52,722 nt of DNA from Clostridia bacterium (GTDB lineage Bacteria; Bacillota; Clostridia; Oscillospirales; CAG-272), in contig JAFUKI010000046.1 in the NCBI GenBank assembly GCA_017467815.1, forward strand, positions 1 to 52,722. The letters are read 5' to 3'. The notes below the pieces were generated by a model that worked only from the letters and a program-made list of their open reading frames with translations, was not told where the DNA came from and did no database searches. Positions 47,956-52,722 of this stretch are shown one piece after another (position 1 is the first letter of the stretch; every line of letters starts with the position of its first letter). A program made the translations under genes and the position numbers.

Positions 47956-49558
47956 GATTATTCCCACTCGACAAAAAGAGCGATAATTTTGTTATTTCAG
48001 AATAATTTTATCAATACTTCCCTTGCCAGACGATCTTCCGTCGCTGTAAATATCATCAAACACGATCTCGCGGACAAATTCGCCAATATCTGTGACAGTC
48101 TCGCCGTTTACACGGATGTTCGAAAACGCCACCTTTTCGGCATGGCTTGACATATCGGGATTGAAATATTCACGGCCGCCTTTTCTTGCCGATTTCGGAC
48201 CGATGCAGACAATGTACGAAAAAGGATATTCGTCACGGTGAAGCGTTACGTCGATGTTGTCGAAATACACACTTCCAATGTCCGAACCAAGCTCGAACAC
48301 AGCGCAGGAACCCTTCACGGGATGACTGTCAGTGTATTCGGAAAACATATCGATAGGGGTAAGATCAGCCTTTATGTCCTCGAGATAAATGTTATTCGCG
48401 CTGCCCGACGAGCCGGGTTCTGGTTCTTCAAACTCATAATGGTACGAAGCGGACTGAAAATACAGCTTGAAGGTATTGACACCGCGGACGTTTCGAATGA
48501 CAGCATCGGTGAGTGAACAGTCAACCACTGAACCGTCGTCAAAAGTATATGTACCGGGCAGAATGCGCAGAGCTTTATAAGCGCTTGATTCGAACAGAAC
48601 AAGCTTCTCGCACCATACGCATTTTGTCGGACCGAAATTCACCGATGAATTGAGCCAATCGTACATATTGAGCGCAACAAGATCGTCACCCACCTCGCCG
48701 CGGATATTGCAGGCATAGATGTTTTCACAGTTTCCGTTGATATGCAGACCGTCGGCGAAGCACCCCGTAAATTCGATGTTTTCGAACACAGCATTCGCGA
48801 CGTTTCCAACCTGCACAGAAAATCCGCCTGCATGAACGAAATGTAGGTCAAGAAGGTTAAGTCCTTCCATATTGCCGAAATAGAAGCAGGAACTGACGCC
48901 GCCGTAGGTATATTCCTCGTCAAGCTTTCCCGATATGCCGTAGCCTGCCTTGGTCTTGTGGCTTTCCGCCCAAGTTCCACCGCACACGGTAATGTTACGG
49001 TTCTTCGGTACATCCTTTATGGGCATATGAGTGCCGTTGGCAACGCTTGCATTGCGAAGCAGAAGCAGAGTCGCACCTTCGATAAGCTGTACAGTTGCGC
49101 CATAAGCCTCAATTCGTCTGTCAGACGGTAGGATCACCGTGGTATCGGTATAGTACGGCACATCCGACGACGGTATGATGACCACTTCGTTTTCGTCAAT
49201 TGCCGCCTGAAAAGCATCTGTCCAGATGTCCACGGTTTCTCCGTACTGTACCCCTTTCCTTACAAGATGAGCATAATCGGTGAGCTTTGCTGATGTTGTA
49301 AGAGTCTTCGAAGCATTGACGTTTTCCGCCTTCATGGCGATCAGTTTGTTGTAAATCTCGTTCTTTGTCATTTATACCTTCAATTATTAAGTGATCTGCT
49401 TGGAGCTGTATTATTCTATCCCCGGATAGTGGTGGTATCAATTTGGTATCAACGATCAATTTTCGCTGATTTTTTTAAATTGTGAGAGCCAAAAACCCTT
49501 GTAATATCAAGGTTTTTTCGACTACTCAACAGCCACTTTGGATCACTCCCACTCGCCA
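47956..49558. repeat. Direct repeats bracketing the beta-helix gene
   Basis: GATTATTCCCACTCGACA (47956-47973) and GATCACTCCCACTCGCCA (49541-49558) are in the same orientation and share 15 of 18 bases. They enclose only the beta-helix gene and part of the 49372-49817 gap. No integrase is present. They may be old attachment-site-like repeats or chance. Confidence 0.4.
47992..49371 (-). CDS. Right-handed beta-helix (GH28/pectate-lyase-like) protein
   Basis: A 459-residue protein with the coil pattern of a right-handed parallel beta-helix: repeating short strands such as ITVCGGTW, LNLLDLHFVHAGGFSVQVGNV, VFENIEFTGCFADGLHINGNCENIYACNI and AFSNIRVNG. The FADGLHINGNC and VGDDLVALN segments resemble the catalytic turns of GH28 polygalacturonase-like enzymes (Asp pairs). 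No signal peptide is seen; the N-terminus MTKNEIYNKLIAMK is unlike a secretion signal. GAAGG precedes the ATG. Synonymous codon choice differs by eye from genes to the left, and the gene is flanked by direct repeats (47956-47973, 49541-49558). It could be a transferred gene; the substrate is unknown. Confidence 0.75.
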   Translation of the reverse strand: MTKNEIYNKLIAMKAENVNASKTLTTSAKLTDYAHLVRKGVQYGETVDIWTDAFQAAIDENEVVIIPSSDVPYYTDTTVILPSDRRIEAYGATVQLIEGATLLLLRNASVANGTHMPIKDVPKNRNITVCGGTWAESHKTKAGYGISGKLDEEYTYGGVSSCFYFGNMEGLNLLDLHFVHAGGFSVQVGNVANAVFENIEFTGCFADGLHINGNCENIYACNIRGEVGDDLVALNMYDWLNSSVNFGPTKCVWCEKLVLFESSAYKALRILPGTYTFDDGSVVDCSLTDAVIRNVRGVNTFKLYFQSASYHYEFEEPEPGSSGSANNIYLEDIKADLTPIDMFSEYTDSHPVKGSCAVFELGSDIGSVYFDNIDVTLHRDEYPFSYIVCIGPKSARKGGREYFNPDMSSHAEKVAFSNIRVNGETVTDIGEFVREIVFDDIYSDGRSSGKGSIDKIILK

Positions 49559-49817
49559 GATGAAATCGAGTTCTAAACTTTTTTGTATGGGCGATTTGAT
49601 TTCATTTGGTTTTATTTGATGTGTGGTATCCATATTCTATGGGGTGTATGACTTTCTGCTATCAAAATGCTATCGGCGGGTGCTATCACTGCCGGGAAAG
49701 CTTGGTTTGAGGTATTTGTATTATACCATGTTTATGCAAGAATTTCAAGATGAGAGTGAGAGATTCGGAAAGATAAGTCACAGGAATAATCAATAAAAGG
49801 TCTGTTTTGAAATTTAA
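49372..49817. other. Gene-free 446-bp segment with terminator and GGTATC/GCTATC repeats
   Basis: CCTTG-TAATAT-CAAGG followed by six T residues (49497-49518) is a small terminator. GGTATCAATTTGGTATCAA (49433-49451) and GCTATCAAAATGCTATC (49659-49675, with a third GCTATC at 49683) are short direct repeats of a related hexamer, with another GGTATC near 49625. Together with the direct repeat ending at 49558, this has the look of a remnant recombination or attachment region. No coding sequence is supported. Confidence 0.35.
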
Positions 49818-50555
49818 TTATTCCTCACATAGTCCTGTGTGTTTTACCGCCTCGTCAATTTCATACATAAGCATACTCGCAAACATTAACCTTCGCCAAG
49901 CATCATCAGCGGTTATTGTAATGTTTTCATGAGCTTTGGGATTTCGAAGGGCAGCCATAGCTCCGACCAGCATAAAACGTGTACCATTATGTATATTTGC
50001 CCCTGTGTCCGTATGACGATCACATACTTCCAGCATAACTGCTTTCTCTGAAAGAATTTTATTGACAAGCTCCTGACCATCCGGAATCTCTTCTGTGTCC
50101 GGTTTCATAATTTTATAAATCTTTTTCAAACGTACATTTATTTCAATGAAAGCATCACAAGCAGCGTTGGCATAATGGCCATCCACAAATAATTTTCTGG
50201 AAGATTCGATGATTAAGGGATGAACATATCTCCACATATCATCAGATTCATTTTTATCTTTCCGGCCGACTGCTAACAGTAAATCAAGACATTCCAACAT
50301 CTGCCCCACTGCAAAAGGATTGATTGTCGTATATTGCACATATCCCATCATCTGGTTCACAAATAAACGATTTTTAATACTTGCCATATGTTCGCAGATA
50401 GTCGGTTGATCCATTTTTGATGTATAAATAATATCAGCAATTGCTTCGCGGATATTTATAACATCTGTCGGAGACACAGGGGTATTCAATGCATCAGGAC
50501 GATTACCTAAGTTGCGCAGCCAATTAGCTATGGATTCGACTTTGTTTTGGTTCAT
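49818..50555 (-). CDS. TIGR02391 family protein (Ymh-like)
   Basis: A 245-residue protein whose C-terminal 135 residues match the TIGR02391 family: VHPLIIESSRKLFVDGHYANAA, then GTRFMLVGAMAALRNPKAHE. The latter is a His/Arg-rich helix typical of this HEPN-like group. The family is common on mobile elements and plasmids; its function is not established, though defence or abortive infection has been suggested by context. The N-terminal 100 residues are not recognised. GTGAGGAATTT precedes the ATG. The gene is AT-richer than most of the window, consistent with acquisition. Confidence 0.8.
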   Translation of the reverse strand: MNQNKVESIANWLRNLGNRPDALNTPVSPTDVINIREAIADIIYTSKMDQPTICEHMASIKNRLFVNQMMGYVQYTTINPFAVGQMLECLDLLLAVGRKDKNESDDMWRYVHPLIIESSRKLFVDGHYANAACDAFIEINVRLKKIYKIMKPDTEEIPDGQELVNKILSEKAVMLEVCDRHTDTGANIHNGTRFMLVGAMAALRNPKAHENITITADDAWRRLMFASMLMYEIDEAVKHTGLCEE

Positions 50556-50647
50556 AAATTCCTCACTGACAAATTTTATCAGATTTTATATACGATATCT
50601 TTTCTTCCGCATGGTAGAATACTGTGTTAGTTATTTCTATGTGTGCC

Positions 50648-51688
50648 TTACTGTTCCTCTTTCTCATGCCATTTTTCCAGAACCGCTTCCACCTGGGCAA
50701 TCAGCTGTTCCTTGTTCGGCATATACAGCACATACCGCGATGCGAAAATATTGTTGGACAGACCGCCCAGTGCATATTCTGCCGTAATGCTGTCCTTGTC
50801 CGTACAGAGGATGATCCCGATGGGCGGATTATCATCCGGATCGTTGACTTCTGCTGCGTAATAGTTCAGATACATATTGATCTGACCGGCAGCCTCCGGC
50901 GTGAGTTTGGTAGTCTTCAGCTCGATCAGCACATAGGCGCGCAGGATTTTGTTGTAGAAAACCATATCCACATAGTAATGGGTGTTGTTCAGCGTTACCC
51001 GCTGCTGCGTACCCACGAACATGAATCCGCGGCCAAGCTCCAGAAGGAAGTCTTCAATCTGACGTACAAGCGCACGTTCCAGATCGCTTTCCATCATGGG
51101 CTTGTCCTCCGGCAGTCCGAGAAACTCAAACACATACGGATCACGGATGATGTCGGCAGGTTCTGCGATTTCGTTTCCATTCAGTGTCAAAGCAAGAACC
51201 TGTTCCTTGTTGGCATCACCGCGGGACAGCAGCAGCCGTTCAAACAGCGAACTATCGATTTGTCGTTTCAGTTCCCGGACAGACCAGCCAGCGTTGACCG
51301 CTTCTTTTTCGTAGAAACCGCGCTTGTCCGCATCAGAAATGGAAAGAAGTTCACAATAATGCGACCAGCTCAATTTGCCAGACAGTGTCTGGCATTTTTC
51401 GTAAGTCAGATAAAATGCCCTCATGTTCTGCAGATTCGACCGTGAAAAGCCTTTGCCGAATTCCTGAGTGAGCACACGGGAGAGTTCTTTCAACGTCTGT
51501 TTGCCGTAGTCAGCTCGATCCGGTGCGGTCTGTTCGTATTCGGAGATGATCCGCCCGATGTTCCAATATGTGTTCAGGAGTTCATTGTTGACTTCACGTG
51601 CAATGTTGGCGCGTGCGGTATCAAGAACCGTGCGTATTTCCTGCAGGATGGTGGAGAAGTTGGATATGTTGGTAAGATTGTTATTTAT
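50648..51688 (-). CDS. YhcG/DUF1016 PDDEXK nuclease-like protein with ATA start position
   Basis: The reading frame encodes about 346 residues of the YhcG (DUF1016) family. The N-terminal domain is IREEVNN-like (ANIAREVNNELLNTYWNIGRII) and the C-terminal PDDEXK domain has YYVDMVFYNK ... LIELKTTKL, the D-ExK triad. YhcG proteins are suspected nucleases that occur with restriction systems and mobile elements. AGAAGG (51698-51703) is ideally spaced before an ATA codon (51686-51688) where ATG is expected. The first standard start is a TTG at 51493, which would delete about 65 conserved residues. So it uses a rare start, or the start codon is mutated. Codon use resembles the main genome. Confidence 0.8.
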   Translation of the reverse strand: MNNNLTNISNFSTILQEIRTVLDTARANIAREVNNELLNTYWNIGRIISEYEQTAPDRADYGKQTLKELSRVLTQEFGKGFSRSNLQNMRAFYLTYEKCQTLSGKLSWSHYCELLSISDADKRGFYEKEAVNAGWSVRELKRQIDSSLFERLLLSRGDANKEQVLALTLNGNEIAEPADIIRDPYVFEFLGLPEDKPMMESDLERALVRQIEDFLLELGRGFMFVGTQQRVTLNNTHYYVDMVFYNKILRAYVLIELKTTKLTPEAAGQINMYLNYYAAEVNDPDDNPPIGIILCTDKDSITAEYALGGLSNNIFASRYVLYMPNKEQLIAQVEAVLEKWHEKEEQ

Positions 51689-51850
51689 GTTAATACACCT
51701 TCTTTGATTTCCAAAACTTATAGAACCCCTTTTCCTTAAACATAATGCTTGAAACTTATTTCTGCTTACCCAATCTTATCACTATCAATATAATATCGTT
51801 TGCCCATAACATCTCAATCAACAACAGTGCTTCTTGTTTTTTGTTATAAA

Positions 51851-52009
51851 CTATTTCCCAGATGATTTGGGTTTAGAGGCCGGTGGTTTATAATCTGGAT
51901 TAGGTTTAGGACGATTTGGGGTCGATGATGATGTTGGAGTTTTGGAATGAATTATTGTATCTTTAGGTAGTTCTGTTTTTTTTGATATATTTTTATTTTG
52001 TTTCTCCAT
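51851..52009 (-). CDS. Small Pro/Lys-rich protein overlapping the DUF6338-like gene
   Basis: A 52-residue ORF (MEKQNKNISKKTELPKD ... ending KPPASKPKSSGK) starting at ATG 52009, inside the last codons of the membrane-protein gene (17-bp overlap). It is low-complexity: rich in Lys, Pro, Ser and Thr, predicted disordered, with no hydrophobic segment. The overlap suggests translational coupling, and the clean stop and codon pattern support expression. No family was recognised. It might be a partner or C-terminal-tail-like piece of the membrane protein separated by a frameshift. The remaining gap 51689-51850 shows no gene. Confidence 0.55.
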   Translation of the reverse strand: MEKQNKNISKKTELPKDTIIHSKTPTSSSTPNRPKPNPDYKPPASKPKSSGK

Positions 52010-52649
52010 GATGTTCCGCTAAGTGAGTTCCTTCCTTTTGTGTTTCTATTGTAAATTCATTATGATTACGAGACAAATACAATGTATTCGCTGCAAATAA
52101 CTCATCTCCTTCTTCCGAGAATACCCTAACATTTTCAAACAGTATTTCACGTTTATCACAGTTATCCGAAATAGAGGTTACCGTTCCGAAATATGTATTG
52201 CCTGTTATATTGTCTCGCAAAGTAACTACAGGATCATTTTCGAAAATACTTTCCCAAACACTCAGGTTATCATTTCTATTGGATAACTTAAGCTTTTTTG
52301 CTAACTTAAATAACCATTGTTTATAATCACATTTAATTAAAAACAAAGCAATAATTATTGAGACAATACACGAAGCAAAAAATATACCATTAGGTATTAC
52401 CCCTTGCATGTTACTAATGTACGCGACAATATTTAATGGCTGTACGGTACTTTTGGGACACAATAAATTAAACAATGAAATTAGTATATCCACAATGAGA
52501 AAAGAAACAAAAGAAAGAATAAATGAAAATACAAACTCTTTGTAATAATGTCTTTCTTTTTGAGGGGTAAGATGTTCGAAAATTATTAACCCAAATATAC
52601 CTGGTAATAAATAGAGAAAAAACTTCTGAATGAAATTAGCAATATCCAT
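51993..52649 (-). CDS. DUF6338-like membrane protein
   Basis: A 218-residue protein with three hydrophobic segments (about residues 8-26, 40-62, 86-105). A cytosolic domain follows, with DPVVTLRDNITGNTYFGTVTS near 138-158 and a FENVRVFSEEGDE strand. This layout is like the DUF6338 family of small membrane proteins of unknown role. GAGGT lies a few bases before the ATG. AT-rich. It lies next to a TIGR02391 protein and a YhcG nuclease in the accessory end of the window and could be part of a defence or mobile-element cargo, but no function is assigned. Confidence 0.6.
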   Translation of the reverse strand: MDIANFIQKFFLYLLPGIFGLIIFEHLTPQKERHYYKEFVFSFILSFVSFLIVDILISLFNLLCPKSTVQPLNIVAYISNMQGVIPNGIFFASCIVSIIIALFLIKCDYKQWLFKLAKKLKLSNRNDNLSVWESIFENDPVVTLRDNITGNTYFGTVTSISDNCDKREILFENVRVFSEEGDELFAANTLYLSRNHNEFTIETQKEGTHLAEHHGETK

Positions 52650-52678
52650 TTATATACCTCTTCTTTTGAATCAATTTA

Positions 52679-52722
52679 TCAAACATTGCGAATACTATCT
52701 TTACTGATAGGCGTACCTAAAA
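52679..52722 (-). CDS. C-terminal end of a gene running off the window (possible)
   Basis: On the minus strand the last bases read LGTPISKDSIRNV then TGA (52679-52681), 29 bp before the DUF6338-like ATG. Only 13 codons are visible, so this is a tentative 3' end of an upstream gene in the same operon. Confidence 0.25.
   Translation of the reverse strand, partial: LGTPISKDSIRNV

Noticed and set aside
47956..47973. guaA 3' end or integration site at TTATTCCCACTCGA
   Set aside because: The core resembles the end of guaA, but the flanking codons do not and no guaA sequence is present; treated only as a possible direct repeat.

Overview
The window looks like part of the chromosome of an anaerobic Firmicute of the class Clostridia, probably an uncultured gut lineage. 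This is inferred from several signs. Ribosome binding sites are AGGAGG-type and GTG/TTG starts occur. Promoters have TGnTATAAT extended -10 boxes. There is corrinoid methyl-transfer chemistry and a cysteine-type OhrR/peroxidase pair, and many cytosolic glycoside hydrolases have no signal peptide. No rRNA, tRNA, CRISPR array or intact transposase was found.

Layout. 1-480: noncoding, with two opposed promoters and a palindrome. 482-2908: two CobW-type GTPases, one with a YcgQ-like C-terminal domain and one with ten copies of a His/Cys-rich 16-residue repeat. 3149-4231: a DUF4432 sugar-mutarotase-like protein behind a structured leader. 4504-6795: a creatininase-like / ASRT-like / creatinase-like (M24) operon, divergent from an AraC regulator (6992-7864). 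A DUF4838 carbohydrate-active protein (7952-9721) has an almost identical promoter/operator. 10088-14865: a corrinoid methyl-transfer operon (AraC-corrinoid in-frame fusion, MtaA/URO-D methyltransferase, DUF2284 Fe-S-like protein, RACo-type activator). 15101-16030: an alpha/beta hydrolase. 16314-17437: a LytTR regulator and LiaF-like membrane protein. 17617-19443: glmS.

19778-43227 is a run of 16 genes on the minus strand, nearly all 11-62 bp apart or overlapping. One strong promoter (43344-43372) with a palindrome at its start site precedes it. It encodes two GH38 alpha-mannosidases, two GH31 enzymes, a GH3 enzyme, a clan GH-A-like enzyme, an unknown TIM-barrel-like protein, two SGNH esterases, two sugar isomerase-like proteins, three metallophosphoesterases, a URO-D-like protein and a PHP phosphatase. 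No transporter and no signal peptide was seen, so it appears to be a cytosolic depolymerisation pathway for a branched, possibly acylated mannose/glucose-containing glycan whose oligosaccharides are imported by something encoded elsewhere.

43493-47782: single-gene units (serine hydrolase, SAM methyltransferase, NUDIX ADP-sugar hydrolase, OhrR, glutathione peroxidase), each with a readable sigma-A promoter. 47992-49371: a beta-helix (pectate-lyase/GH28-like) protein, bracketed by short direct repeats. 49372-52722: an AT-richer accessory segment with a TIGR02391 protein, a YhcG/DUF1016 PDDEXK nuclease that lacks a standard start codon, a DUF6338-like membrane protein overlapping a 52-residue Pro/Lys-rich small protein, and the tail of another gene.
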